A stretch of 64,000 nucleotides of DNA, taken from CADEDV01 sp036383515 (GTDB lineage Bacteria > Bacteroidota > Bacteroidia > Chitinophagales > Chitinophagaceae). The DNA is taken from contig DASVOE010000082.1 in the NCBI GenBank assembly GCA_036383515.1, forward strand, positions 22,770-86,769, in the 5' to 3' direction. The notes under the pieces are model-generated. The model searched no databases, was not told where the DNA came from, and saw nothing but the letters and a program-made list of their open reading frames with translations. Positions 31,731 to 41,186 of the stretch are shown piece by piece; within the stretch, counting starts at the first letter, position 1, and every line of letters begins with the position of its first letter. Position numbers and translations under genes: made by a program.

Positions 31731-32480
31731 ATGCTTAAGAAGGAAAGGCAAGCTTATATTATGCACCAGGTGAATTTGCATAACCGGGTGCTTTCATCTT
31801 CACTTTGTGCGGATATTCATGTATCAGAAGATACGATCCGAAGAGACCTGCAGGAACTTGCAGAAGAAGGTAAAGTAATTAAAGTGCATGGAGGTGCTCT
31901 CTCCCATTCATTCAGCCAGGTACATTTTCCTTCAGATGGCGTGTATTCACAAAATCATAAAAAGAAGATCGCACAAAAAGCAATCAGCCTGATCACGAAT
32001 GGCATGTTTGTGTTAACGAGCGGAGGCACTACCATTCTTGAAATGGCCCGCACGTTACCTCCCCAACTGAAGGCAACTTTTATTTCCGGTTCCATCCCAG
32101 CCATACTGGAATATATGCATCACCCCAATATTGATGTGATACTGGTAGGTGACCGAATTTCAAAAAATTCAAAAATAACAGTAGGTACAGAAGCTATCGC
32201 TAAAATAAAACAGATGAAAGTGGATCTGTGTTTTTTAGGAACGAATGCCATCGACCTGCAGCATGGCATTACAGAAAATGATTGGGAAGTGGTGCAGCTA
32301 AAGAAGGCCATGATAGAGTCTTCTCAAAAGACCGTATGCCTGACGATTGCTGAAAAAGTAAATACATTTCAACCTATCCAGATAGCCGCATTGGGCAAAA
32401 TAGATATCCTTATCACTGAATTACCACCCGATGACCCCATTCTGCAACCCTATGTAGAAGCAGGTATTAAAGTTCTATGA
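31731..32480 (+). CDS. DeoR/GlpR-type transcriptional regulator, copy 1
   Basis: The 249-residue regulator has an N-terminal winged helix-turn-helix (recognition helix in DIHVSEDTIRRDLQEL, about 28-43, followed by GKVIKVHGGAL) and a C-terminal DeoR sensor domain of the phosphosugar-isomerase-like fold (TSGGTTILEMARTLP near 98-112, FISGSIPAI, FLGTNAIDLQHGIT). Such proteins usually repress sugar genes until a phosphorylated sugar binds. Here it precedes SusC by 50 bp. It is almost identical to the protein encoded at 41187 (about 13 differences in 249 by eye, clustered after residue 76). It probably controls the SusC/SusD genes that follow. Confidence 0.92.
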   Translation: MLKKERQAYIMHQVNLHNRVLSSSLCADIHVSEDTIRRDLQELAEEGKVIKVHGGALSHSFSQVHFPSDGVYSQNHKKKIAQKAISLITNGMFVLTSGGTTILEMARTLPPQLKATFISGSIPAILEYMHHPNIDVILVGDRISKNSKITVGTEAIAKIKQMKVDLCFLGTNAIDLQHGITENDWEVVQLKKAMIESSQKTVCLTIAEKVNTFQPIQIAALGKIDILITELPPDDPILQPYVEAGIKVL

Positions 32481-32530
32481 CAATTCAAATTTTGTAAACT
32501 GCTTATTTAAACTATTCAAAAAAAACAGCT

Positions 32531-35500
32531 ATGCTAAAAAACTTCCGGTTTTTAATAGCATCCTTCCTGATTGTTTTTTCTCTGCCACTTATTAGTCATG
32601 CGCAGGAAAACAAAATTTCAGGAACGGTGTTATCTGACGATGATGGAACACCTATGATAGGTGTTACCGTTACTAACATTGCAACCAAAAAAAGAGCACA
32701 AACCAACTCGGCCGGTTATTACTCTATTGAAGCACAAAAAGGACAGCAGCTCTCTTTTAGTTTCGTAGGTTATGTGCTCAAACTTATTACCGTAGAAGAT
32801 GCCGCAATGATTAGTATACGGCTGGTTGAAAATGTTAATGAGTTGGGGAATGTGATTGTCACCGGGTATGGCCAAACAAAAAATAAGAGAGAGGTATCTT
32901 ACCAGGCTACTACAGTAAAAGGAGAAGATCTTGCCCAAACAAAACGGGATAACTTTTTAAATGCACTGGCAGGTCGTGTGCCGGGGCTCACTGTAACATC
33001 CACTTCAGGTTTACCCGGAGCCAGCGCCCAGATTATGCTACGGAGCGGTACTTCTATTGGAGGTAGCAACCAGCCAATATTTGTTATTGACGGGATGCCG
33101 GTAGCCGACGGCTCTGTTGATCAAAATAATTTATCATCGGCTTCCAATTCAGGATTGGCAGGCGCTGGTAACCTTTCATTGGCTAACCGAAACAGCGATT
33201 ATACCAATCGGATGGCGGATATGAATCCCGATGATATTGAAAGCGTAACAATTTTAAAAGGCCCTGAAGCAACTGCTTTGTATGGTTCTGATGGAGCCAG
33301 TGGTGCTATTGTTATCACAACTAAAAAAGGAGCTACCGGAAGAACCGCCATTAGTTATAGTAATTCTTTTTCTTTTTCTAAAGTATACCGGTACCCTGAT
33401 GTGCAACAAGTGTACGAACGTGGTAGAAATGGAGCATATGACCCAGTCGCATATGGCTCGTACGGATATTTCTTTTTTGGACCTAAATATGATGAGGGAA
33501 CAAAATTTTACAACAACATCAAAAACTTTTTTGAAACAGGATTTAGCCAGACACATAATCTTTCGGTAGAAGCTGGTACCAACCTGCTGAATTACCGGTT
33601 CTCTGCCGGCTATGCAGATTATGGAGGAGTTGTTCCTAATACAAAATTGACCAGGTACAATTTCCGTTTTACCGCTTTTGCGCAGTTGCATAAAAGGGTC
33701 AAGTTATCTACTACCTGGGCTTATACCTCTTCTAACAATGATAAGGCGGCAAAAGGGGCCGGAAGTTATTACACCATGTTAATGACTTATCCCACCAACG
33801 TAGATGCCAGGGATTATATTAACCCTGACGGGACAAGAAAATCCATCCGGAATGTCGCATTGTCGTCTGAATTAAATAACCCTTTCTGGGATGTCAATAA
33901 GAACCGCTCCAACGATAAAAACTATAACCTTATAGGCAATGTAAACCTGGTTGGCACTATTCTTAAAGACTTAACTGCAACAGCTATTGTTGGGATTAAT
34001 CATTATACCACATTAGGATCAATGGCCTATCATCCTAATTCCCGTGAAGCTTTTTCCCTGGGTGGTTTTTTATCAACGTATAACCAGACGTTTAACGGAT
34101 TCAACAATACGTTTCGCCTCAATTACAGAAAGACAATAAATAAAAAATTCACCAATGATTTTTATGCAGGAGCGTATTTAGAAGATAATAAATCCACTCT
34201 CTATTCACAACGGGGTGAAAAATTCTTTGAGCCTGATTTTATTTCAATTAATAATACGGATCCAGTTTCCCGGATTGCTTCTTTAAGCCAGTATGAAATC
34301 AGGAAAGTTCGTTTCTATGGAGGGTATACTTTTGGATTTAATAACCTGCTTTATATATCTGCGACAGGAACCCGGGAAGGGGTTTCAACATTGACTTCAA
34401 AATTCAGAGACCTGCAACCATTTTTTAATTATGGTTCTCTTTCCGGAAGTTTTATTTTTTCTGACCTGGATTTTATGAAGGCAACAAAAAGTTGGATGAA
34501 TTATGGCAAATTAAGGGTTTCGTATGCTACTACGGGTAAAGCGCCGATTGCTCCTTATATCATTGACTATTCTTTTAATAGTGTTGTATCAACGGGCGGT
34601 GGTTTTGCACTTGGTTTCACGGGCAATAATTTTAATTTAAGACCCGAATTCTCCAGAAATTTTGAAGGAGGCGGAGAGTTTAAATTCTTAAAAGGAAGAA
34701 TAGGAGTCGATGTCGCTTATTTTATCAATAAGGTAAAAGATAATATTATTCCCAACAGGCTTAGCTATGGAACAGGATTTCTTTTACGCTGGGTCAATGG
34801 CGGCCAATTATCATCAAAAGGATGGGAAATTCAATTAACAGGCAGCCCTGTTAAAAGCAAGAATTTTACCTGGGATATGACGGTAAATTTTGATAAGGCA
34901 AAAAGTATAATAGAAAAATTGCCCGGCGATCTTCCTTATTATTACGATTCTGATACCTGGGTATTTGGCAATGTGAGATCCCAGGTAGGTGTAGGTCAAT
35001 CATTGGGTAATTTGTCAGGATATACTTTTCAAAAAAATAATAAGGGACAATTGCTGATAGATCCCTCTACCGGTATGCCGATAACGTCGCAAACCGATTT
35101 TGTACCCCTGGGAGACCGTATACCTGATTATAAAGTTGGCCTGATCAATAACTTCACGTATAAAAGCTTCTCTCTTTCTTTCAACCTCGATATGCGTAAA
35201 GGCGGAGACGTTTTTAATGCCAATCAAATGATGATGACAATCAATGGCACCAGTAAAAGAACATTGGATAGAGAACAGCCCAGGGTAATTGCCGGCATAA
35301 TGAAAGACGGCCTTGAGAATACAGATCATCCAACCGTAAATACAATTGCTATCACTCCTTATTTCAGGGATGGATATTACAATACTACGTTTGCTGAATC
35401 TGATTATATAGAGAGTGTTGATTGGGTTAGAATGAGAGACATCACCCTGTCATACCAAATGTCAAGCAAATTACTTAAGCGGCAGAAAGTGTTTAAGTCA

Positions 35501-35677
35501 GCAGGTATAAATATAACCGCCACCGATGTATTCATGATCACTAATTATTCCGGAGTAGATCCTAACGTAAATGTGCTTAACTCATCTAACACCAAAGGCT
35601 TTGGCGGAATGGGTATTGATTATGGATCTGTTCCTTCACCAAGAACCATCAATTTTGGTGTTAAACTCGGTTTCTAA
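32531..35677 (+). CDS. SusC/RagA-family TonB-linked outer-membrane transporter, locus 1
   Basis: The 1048-residue protein has a signal peptide (cleaved near SHAQ, 25), a CarboxypepD_reg-like domain (about 28-110: KISGTVLSDDDGTPMIGVTVTN), a TonB-box/plug region (NVIVTGYGQTK, then NALAGRVPGLTVTSTSGLPGAS, QPIFVIDGMPV, IESVTILKGPEATALYGSDGASGAIVITTKKG) and a 22-strand-type barrel ending PSPRTINFGVKLGF. It imports oligosaccharides or other nutrients too large for porins, together with the SusD protein encoded 19 bp downstream. No glycoside hydrolase gene is in this locus, so the substrate is open. Confidence 0.96.
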   Translation: MLKNFRFLIASFLIVFSLPLISHAQENKISGTVLSDDDGTPMIGVTVTNIATKKRAQTNSAGYYSIEAQKGQQLSFSFVGYVLKLITVEDAAMISIRLVENVNELGNVIVTGYGQTKNKREVSYQATTVKGEDLAQTKRDNFLNALAGRVPGLTVTSTSGLPGASAQIMLRSGTSIGGSNQPIFVIDGMPVADGSVDQNNLSSASNSGLAGAGNLSLANRNSDYTNRMADMNPDDIESVTILKGPEATALYGSDGASGAIVITTKKGATGRTAISYSNSFSFSKVYRYPDVQQVYERGRNGAYDPVAYGSYGYFFFGPKYDEGTKFYNNIKNFFETGFSQTHNLSVEAGTNLLNYRFSAGYADYGGVVPNTKLTRYNFRFTAFAQLHKRVKLSTTWAYTSSNNDKAAKGAGSYYTMLMTYPTNVDARDYINPDGTRKSIRNVALSSELNNPFWDVNKNRSNDKNYNLIGNVNLVGTILKDLTATAIVGINHYTTLGSMAYHPNSREAFSLGGFLSTYNQTFNGFNNTFRLNYRKTINKKFTNDFYAGAYLEDNKSTLYSQRGEKFFEPDFISINNTDPVSRIASLSQYEIRKVRFYGGYTFGFNNLLYISATGTREGVSTLTSKFRDLQPFFNYGSLSGSFIFSDLDFMKATKSWMNYGKLRVSYATTGKAPIAPYIIDYSFNSVVSTGGGFALGFTGNNFNLRPEFSRNFEGGGEFKFLKGRIGVDVAYFINKVKDNIIPNRLSYGTGFLLRWVNGGQLSSKGWEIQLTGSPVKSKNFTWDMTVNFDKAKSIIEKLPGDLPYYYDSDTWVFGNVRSQVGVGQSLGNLSGYTFQKNNKGQLLIDPSTGMPITSQTDFVPLGDRIPDYKVGLINNFTYKSFSLSFNLDMRKGGDVFNANQMMMTINGTSKRTLDREQPRVIAGIMKDGLENTDHPTVNTIAITPYFRDGYYNTTFAESDYIESVDWVRMRDITLSYQMSSKLLKRQKVFKSAGINITATDVFMITNYSGVDPNVNVLNSSNTKGFGGMGIDYGSVPSPRTINFGVKLGF

Positions 35678-35696
35678 ATATTAAATTCTATTACAA

Positions 35697-37418
35697 ATGA
35701 AAAAGACAATACGATATATAGTTGGCACAACTGCTTTATTGATTATGATAGCAAGTTGTAAAAAATACCTGGATATCAACTCAGACCCTGATACAACCCA
35801 GCTACCATCCAGTTCTTCCGTACTGCCTCAATGCCTGGCGTCAATACCCACTGCATTACAGTCTGATGGAGGGCTATATGTAGCAAAATACGTTCAAAAC
35901 TGGCTAACACATACAACTAACAATCAAAACGTTTATGACCTGCAGGGATATAGTTTTGGCGGCGGCACTATGGCCGCCACCTGGCAAATGACCTATTATG
36001 CTTTAGGTAATAATATCAATTATATAATTGAATCAGGACTCAATAAAAAACAATACGAGTTTGTAGGTGTGGCATTGGCATTAAAAGCATGGTCTTTCCA
36101 GCATACAACAGATTATAATGCTGATATTCCTTTTCATGATGCCTTTATACCCAATATTTTTTCTTTTCATTACGATCCACAGGAAGTGGTTTATAAAGGA
36201 GTTGATTCTTTGTGCAGAACGGCTATCATGTATCTTGATATGGCCATTGCAAATCCCACTGGTAGTACACTCGCCAAAGGTGACTTTGTTTATAATGGAG
36301 ATGTTACCAAATGGAAAAAATTTGCATATGGAATACTTGCCCGCAACTGGCATCATTTAACAAATAAGTCCACTTATAATGCAGATTCGGTGATTAAGTA
36401 TTGCGACAACGCCATGTCTTCTGTGAATGATGATTTTTGTGTGCCATTTGATGCAACTGTAAATAACAACTCCAATTATTTTGGAACTTTCCGTGACAAT
36501 ATGCCTTCGCTTCGTCAAAGCAATTACATTGTAAAACTGCTGGACGGAACGATATTAGCCGGAAGTAATATTGCCAGTAATCGTGACCCCCGGATGGCTT
36601 ATATGTTATCCTGTTCTAGCGATACAACCAATGGTAATGGAGGATATCGCGGTGTTGATCCCGGTGTGGGAGATCAATATTCAGCACTTAACTCTCCATC
36701 TTCTTATTTAGTCAACGGGCAACCTCCTACTTCAGGAACAGCGTTGACCAATTACAATAATGCAAGGAAAAAAGTAGGTATTGCGTTTGCAGACAGTCAA
36801 TATGTAAATACCAGTGCTTCTGTATTTACTAATACAGGCAAATACCTGTTTCAGAATAAAGCAGTTTTCCCTATTATGACATATGCAGAAATGCAATTTA
36901 TTAAAGCCGAAGCATCGTTAAGAAGGAAAACCGGTCCTGATGTCGTCGCTGCATACCCAGCCTACATCAATGGTATTAAAGCACATTTTGATTTTATCAA
37001 CAGAAGCTATAGCAGTATACGGGGAGCTTTAAATTTATATACTACATCTCCCATTTCTGCAGCAACCATTACAAAATACCTCGCAAGTGCTAATGTTGCA
37101 CAAATTCCTACCGAATTAACGGTGTCTGATGTTATGCTTCAGAAATATATCGCTCTATGGGGATGGGGTTTCTTTGAAACATGGGTAGATATGCGTCGCT
37201 ATCATTATAATGAAGATCCGGATCCGCTTGCTACTGGTCCTGTGTACCAGGGGTTCGTTTATCCAACTCCTTTTTATAGCAGCAATGGCAATAAACCTGT
37301 ATATCGTGTACGTCCGCATTTCACATCAGAATACACTTATAATTTGGCCGAATTGCAACGGCTTGGCATATTGACAAACACTTATCATACGACAAAAATG
37401 TGGTTTAGTGAACCATAA
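35697..37418 (+). CDS. SusD/RagB-family surface lipoprotein, locus 1
   Basis: The 573-residue protein has a lipoprotein signal, MKKTIRYIVGTTALLIMIASC, then KKYLDINSDPD, the start of the SusD-like_2 subgroup. Helical TPR-like segments and the C-terminal FFETWVDMRRYHYNEDPDP motif are family marks. It is anchored in the outer leaflet and closes the SusC barrel like a lid, binding the substrate. It is co-transcribed with SusC and followed by the DUF4397 lipoprotein gene after 44 bp. Confidence 0.94.
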   Translation: MKKTIRYIVGTTALLIMIASCKKYLDINSDPDTTQLPSSSSVLPQCLASIPTALQSDGGLYVAKYVQNWLTHTTNNQNVYDLQGYSFGGGTMAATWQMTYYALGNNINYIIESGLNKKQYEFVGVALALKAWSFQHTTDYNADIPFHDAFIPNIFSFHYDPQEVVYKGVDSLCRTAIMYLDMAIANPTGSTLAKGDFVYNGDVTKWKKFAYGILARNWHHLTNKSTYNADSVIKYCDNAMSSVNDDFCVPFDATVNNNSNYFGTFRDNMPSLRQSNYIVKLLDGTILAGSNIASNRDPRMAYMLSCSSDTTNGNGGYRGVDPGVGDQYSALNSPSSYLVNGQPPTSGTALTNYNNARKKVGIAFADSQYVNTSASVFTNTGKYLFQNKAVFPIMTYAEMQFIKAEASLRRKTGPDVVAAYPAYINGIKAHFDFINRSYSSIRGALNLYTTSPISAATITKYLASANVAQIPTELTVSDVMLQKYIALWGWGFFETWVDMRRYHYNEDPDPLATGPVYQGFVYPTPFYSSNGNKPVYRVRPHFTSEYTYNLAELQRLGILTNTYHTTKMWFSEP

Positions 37419-37462
37419 AGGAATATAATTTGAATAAACTGGTGAACTAATAAATAACTATT

Positions 37463-38227
37463 ATGAAATACATAAAAATAATATTTCCATTATTGCTTTG
37501 CATGTCGGCTATTTTCCCGGCATGTAAAAAGAATGTGCTAAGAGTCTCTCCTTATGAATTGACGGAGGGAAAGGCATTATTTAAAGTGGTTTACGCCTCT
37601 CCTTATTTTAAAAACCCAGGGGTGGTTGTAAGAGTCAACGACGAGATTGTCAGCAGTCCTATTACTTATGCAACACCTTATCCCGGTGGTGGGCTTAATA
37701 CCGGTGGTGGTTCTTATGCAGATTATTTCTCTGTAAAAGCCGGTGAAAACACAGTAAGTCTGAGTATCCTTAAAGTTGGGACAGGCACTGACTCAGTTTT
37801 ATTATATAAAACTCCTGTGACACTTACTGCCAATGAATTTCAATCCCTGCATATTACTGACACGAGTACCAGCACAACCAGTGTTCTGATAAAAGATGCA
37901 GCAAATAAACCCGACTCAGGGTTGGTAGAGTACCGTTTTCTTAACCTGATCCCCAATGGCGGACCTCTTGATTTGTATTTTGGTACTACTAAAGTCGCAT
38001 CCAATATTGCCTTTAAACAGATTACCGATACCTTTCACCTGGCAGCGGGAAACAGTTTAGCGTGGTCATTGCGACTTGCCGGAGGCTCTACGACTTTGGG
38101 TACTGCTTATACCAGCGCTTCCACAGTTGCCAATCAACGGGTATTTACTGTTATTGCAAGAGGATATTCCGGGCCCGCAACAACTGATATTAGAAGCCCT
38201 AAAATATCACTGGTATATAATAAATAG
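37463..38227 (+). CDS. DUF4397-type lipoprotein, locus 1
   Basis: The 254-residue protein has a lipoprotein signal with Cys at about residue 21 (SAIFPACKK). Two beta-sandwich repeats follow: ALFKVVYASPYFKNPGVVVRVNDEIV, then GLVEYRFLNLIPNGGPLDLYFGTTKV with VFTVIARGYSG near the end, the usual DUF4397 pattern. It is probably a surface accessory protein of the SusC/SusD complex that binds substrate, since such lipoproteins often follow SusD. A strong terminator lies after the gene. Confidence 0.82.
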   Translation: MKYIKIIFPLLLCMSAIFPACKKNVLRVSPYELTEGKALFKVVYASPYFKNPGVVVRVNDEIVSSPITYATPYPGGGLNTGGGSYADYFSVKAGENTVSLSILKVGTGTDSVLLYKTPVTLTANEFQSLHITDTSTSTTSVLIKDAANKPDSGLVEYRFLNLIPNGGPLDLYFGTTKVASNIAFKQITDTFHLAAGNSLAWSLRLAGGSTTLGTAYTSASTVANQRVFTVIARGYSGPATTDIRSPKISLVYNK

Positions 38228-38245
38228 GTATTAACAATTTTTCAT

Positions 38246-38296
38246 AAAGAACTTTGCAAAAAAGCAATTGCCTTTAACTTTTTTGCAAAGTTCTTT
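38246..38296 (+). terminator. 19-bp perfect hairpin terminator
   Basis: AAAGAACTTTGCAAAAAAG (38246-38264) and CTTTTTTGCAAAGTTCTTT (38278-38296) pair perfectly around a 13-nt loop, followed by TCTGATTTT. It closes the SusC-SusD-DUF4397 operon, so the next gene needs its own promoter. Confidence 0.8.
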
Positions 38297-38354
38297 TCTG
38301 ATTTTAGCACAAATACTTTATTAACTCATCCTGTTCTTATCCTAAAACCTTACT

Positions 38355-40850
38355 ATGGAAAAGCGCCTGATATTTTTTCTGAGTGTACTTATTTCATCAC
38401 TTACACTTTTTGGTCAGCAAAGCACTATGCTAACAGCAGATTCTGCTATTGCTCTTTTTCAAAAGAACTATCCCCAAGAAAAAGTATTTCTTCAAACAGA
38501 TAAGGACATTTATTTTTCAGGTGAAACAATATGGATGAAAGGCTGGTGCGTAGCAGAAGAAGCTCCTTCTTATTTAAGCCGGATACTTTATATTGACCTT
38601 GTTAATAGCACTGGCAGTGTTGTATTAAAAAAAATGTACCAGCTTGATAGCCTGAGCAGCACCACTGCAGACTTTGAGATTCTTTCCTCGTTGCCTACCG
38701 GAAATTATTCAATAAATGCGTATACATTATGGATGCTGAATTTCCCCGAATATGTGTATCGGAAAAATATAATGATATACGGTGGCAATATTATGTCTGT
38801 GCCACCTAAAAATAGACCGGTATTTAAACCCGCTATCACTCTCCGATTTTTTCCTGAAGGCGGAACTATTGTTGAAGGCATCAACAACAGGATTGCTTTC
38901 AAAGCAACAGATGCAAACGGCCAACCCTTTTCTTTTGCAGGTAATATTGAAGACAAGAATGGTAAAATAATTACTCCATTTGCCAGTGAGCATGATGCCA
39001 TGGGAGTTTTTGATCTGACTCCCGAGCCCGGTAATGAATACATAGGCTATATATTCCTGAATAATGGCAGTAAACTCTCTTTTAAACTTCCAAAACCTGC
39101 AGAAGAAGGTATAACGTTGCGAATCGAAAATACAAATCCCAGCCGATTATTTGTTTTGCTGAACCGTGCCGAAAAAAATAAAGAAAAGTATGGGCATGTC
39201 AGAATTGTAGCACAGATAAACTACCAGATCGTTTTTTCTGCCAATCTAAATCTAGATGAAGACCAGCTGGCTGTAACTATTAATAAAAAAGACCTCCCCT
39301 ATGGCATTTTGCATATCACTGCCTTTGATAAAAACAATTTGCCGCTAGCGGAAAGAATTGCTTTTATTGAGAACTATAAACTCGCATCCCCTGCTATTAC
39401 CGCAGAAATTAAAAACCTGAAACCTAAAGCTCTTAACAGGATACACTTCGATCTGCCGCCTGGTGTTCATCAACCTTCAATTTCCTGTTTGGTTACAAGT
39501 TATTCATCTGTAGACAGTACAACATCGTATAAGGAAAATATTATTTCCACGCTGCTAGTCGCTTCAGACATCCGTGGTTATATTCATAACCCTGGTTATT
39601 ATTTTAAGGACAAAACAGCCAGCACTCTTCGTCACCTCGATATATTATTAATGACGCAGGGCTGGCGCAGATTTGAATGGAAAAAAATCATCAACAATGA
39701 TTTTGCTACTTTAAAATATCCTGTTGAATCAGGGATATCATTCAGGGGAACTCTTTACAAAAGTGATAGCAAACAAGTTGTACCGGACGGAAAGGTTTCT
39801 TTTATTATCAAAGGAACAGATTCTACTTCCATTTTGGGAGAAGCTACTACAACTGATAAAGGTGAATTTATCCTGAATAATATTCATTACAGGAAAAATG
39901 CTGTGGTAGCGTATATGGGTACAAATAACAAGAAAGAAAATTATATTGTTGATGTAAAACTATTCCCCAACTATATAGACAGCCTTAAACAATCACTCAG
40001 CAAACCAGTAATTAATCTTGATACAATTGATATCCTGCAACAGAAAGCTTCACTCTCCTTGCTATTTAAAAATAACTTAACCCAGCTTATTAATGACAAT
40101 CCCGGTAAAGTGCTTGAAAACGTTACTGTCAAAGCCAAAAAAATGTCAGCAGAAGATTCTTTAAATAATGAGTATGCAACAGGTGCTTTTATGATGGGAA
40201 AAGCAGTTGTACCTGCTGATTATAAAAATTACAGAAGCATCTGGCAAATGATACAAGCTGCAGTGCCGGGCGTTAATGTGGAAGGGAACCCTTTTGATCC
40301 GGTAGTTACTTTTAATCGTTTTGCTGCATTGGGCTCACAATCTACTTCACAGGATGTTTCTGGCAGTTCTGACGAATCATTAAGTCAGACTGTTTTATTG
40401 GAAACAGGTGGCATAGCTTATTTTCTAAATGAAATGAATGTTTCAAAAGATGTAATTACTACTTTATCGGTTGATGATGTTGCCCTGATTAAAGTATTAA
40501 AAAATGAATCTGCAGCATTAGGAGCTTCTCAGGGCGCTATCGCTATTTACACAAAAACTGGAGTGCCTGTCAGTAATAACATTTATGATAAAGCTTACGC
40601 AAAGCAAAAAATGGAAGGCTATGCTTTAAGCAAAGAATTTTATCAACCCGATTATAGCGATAATTCTGCCTCTCTGAAAGAAAACGATAACAGGTATACG
40701 CTGTTCTGGCAAGGGAAAATACTGGCAGCGAAAGATGGAATGTATCGTTTTATATTTTATAATAATGATATCGGAAATAAATTCAGGATTGTCATCCAGG
40801 GTATTGATAAAAATGGCAACTTGATCTATAAAGAGCAGGTTATTGAATAG
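38355..40850 (+). CDS. MG2-like exported protein with a TonB-plug-like C-terminal part, 831 aa
   Basis: A signal peptide (MEKRLIFFLSVLISSLTLFGQ) is followed by YPQEKVFLQTDKDIYFSGETIWMKGW (about 35-60), the macroglobulin MG2-like start seen in a group of large Bacteroidota proteins. Several beta-sandwich domains follow, then a carboxypeptidase-regulatory-like repeat (about 465-540). Near 625-740 it reads IWQMIQAAVPGVNVEGNPFDP, then VDDVALIKVLKNESAALGASQGAIAIYTKTG, which resembles a TonB-dependent receptor plug. There is no barrel. The function is unknown; it may bind surface ligands or help assemble SusC complexes. It is separated from locus 1 by a terminator and precedes the second regulator by 336 bp. 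Confidence 0.75.
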   Translation: MEKRLIFFLSVLISSLTLFGQQSTMLTADSAIALFQKNYPQEKVFLQTDKDIYFSGETIWMKGWCVAEEAPSYLSRILYIDLVNSTGSVVLKKMYQLDSLSSTTADFEILSSLPTGNYSINAYTLWMLNFPEYVYRKNIMIYGGNIMSVPPKNRPVFKPAITLRFFPEGGTIVEGINNRIAFKATDANGQPFSFAGNIEDKNGKIITPFASEHDAMGVFDLTPEPGNEYIGYIFLNNGSKLSFKLPKPAEEGITLRIENTNPSRLFVLLNRAEKNKEKYGHVRIVAQINYQIVFSANLNLDEDQLAVTINKKDLPYGILHITAFDKNNLPLAERIAFIENYKLASPAITAEIKNLKPKALNRIHFDLPPGVHQPSISCLVTSYSSVDSTTSYKENIISTLLVASDIRGYIHNPGYYFKDKTASTLRHLDILLMTQGWRRFEWKKIINNDFATLKYPVESGISFRGTLYKSDSKQVVPDGKVSFIIKGTDSTSILGEATTTDKGEFILNNIHYRKNAVVAYMGTNNKKENYIVDVKLFPNYIDSLKQSLSKPVINLDTIDILQQKASLSLLFKNNLTQLINDNPGKVLENVTVKAKKMSAEDSLNNEYATGAFMMGKAVVPADYKNYRSIWQMIQAAVPGVNVEGNPFDPVVTFNRFAALGSQSTSQDVSGSSDESLSQTVLLETGGIAYFLNEMNVSKDVITTLSVDDVALIKVLKNESAALGASQGAIAIYTKTGVPVSNNIYDKAYAKQKMEGYALSKEFYQPDYSDNSASLKENDNRYTLFWQGKILAAKDGMYRFIFYNNDIGNKFRIVIQGIDKNGNLIYKEQVIE

Positions 40851-41097
40851 CCATTTGGTCGCTCCTTAATAACTCTTTATTGCTACAATAGAAGCCGATG
40901 GCTTAACTGATCCTCCAGCGTACTGTAAAGTATGATAGCTATTATTTTTTTGACCGCATAAAAAAATGCTGCAAGATGGAGAAGTAAATCTCTTTTTTTC
41001 TTACAGATTAATAACTCCTTTTTTATTTACACGTCTGCAGCTCTGCATTGCTTTTCTTTTTAAGAGGGCCTAAATAAAATCTAACCCTCTCGTTCAC

Positions 41098-41155
41098 AGC
41101 TTATCCACATGCTTGCAAATATTTTCGGGTTTGTGCGTTTTTATGCAGGAATTGG
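41098..41155 (+). promoter_or_regulatory. Conserved upstream block with DnaA-box-like site, locus 2
   Basis: CAGCTTATCCACA with TTATCCACA (41101-41109), then TTGCAAAT, TTTTCGGGTTT and TGCAG, matches 31638-31695. The remaining part of the 40851-41186 gap is AT-rich with no gene and no similarity to the first locus. Confidence 0.5.
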
Positions 41156-41186
41156 CCTATATTAGATTTTCAACCTGAAACTGACG

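Noticed and set aside
31641..41109. DnaA boxes as a replication origin
   Set aside because: Only one box at each of two sites, 9.5 kb apart, with no cluster, AT-rich unwinding element or dnaA/dnaN genes nearby.
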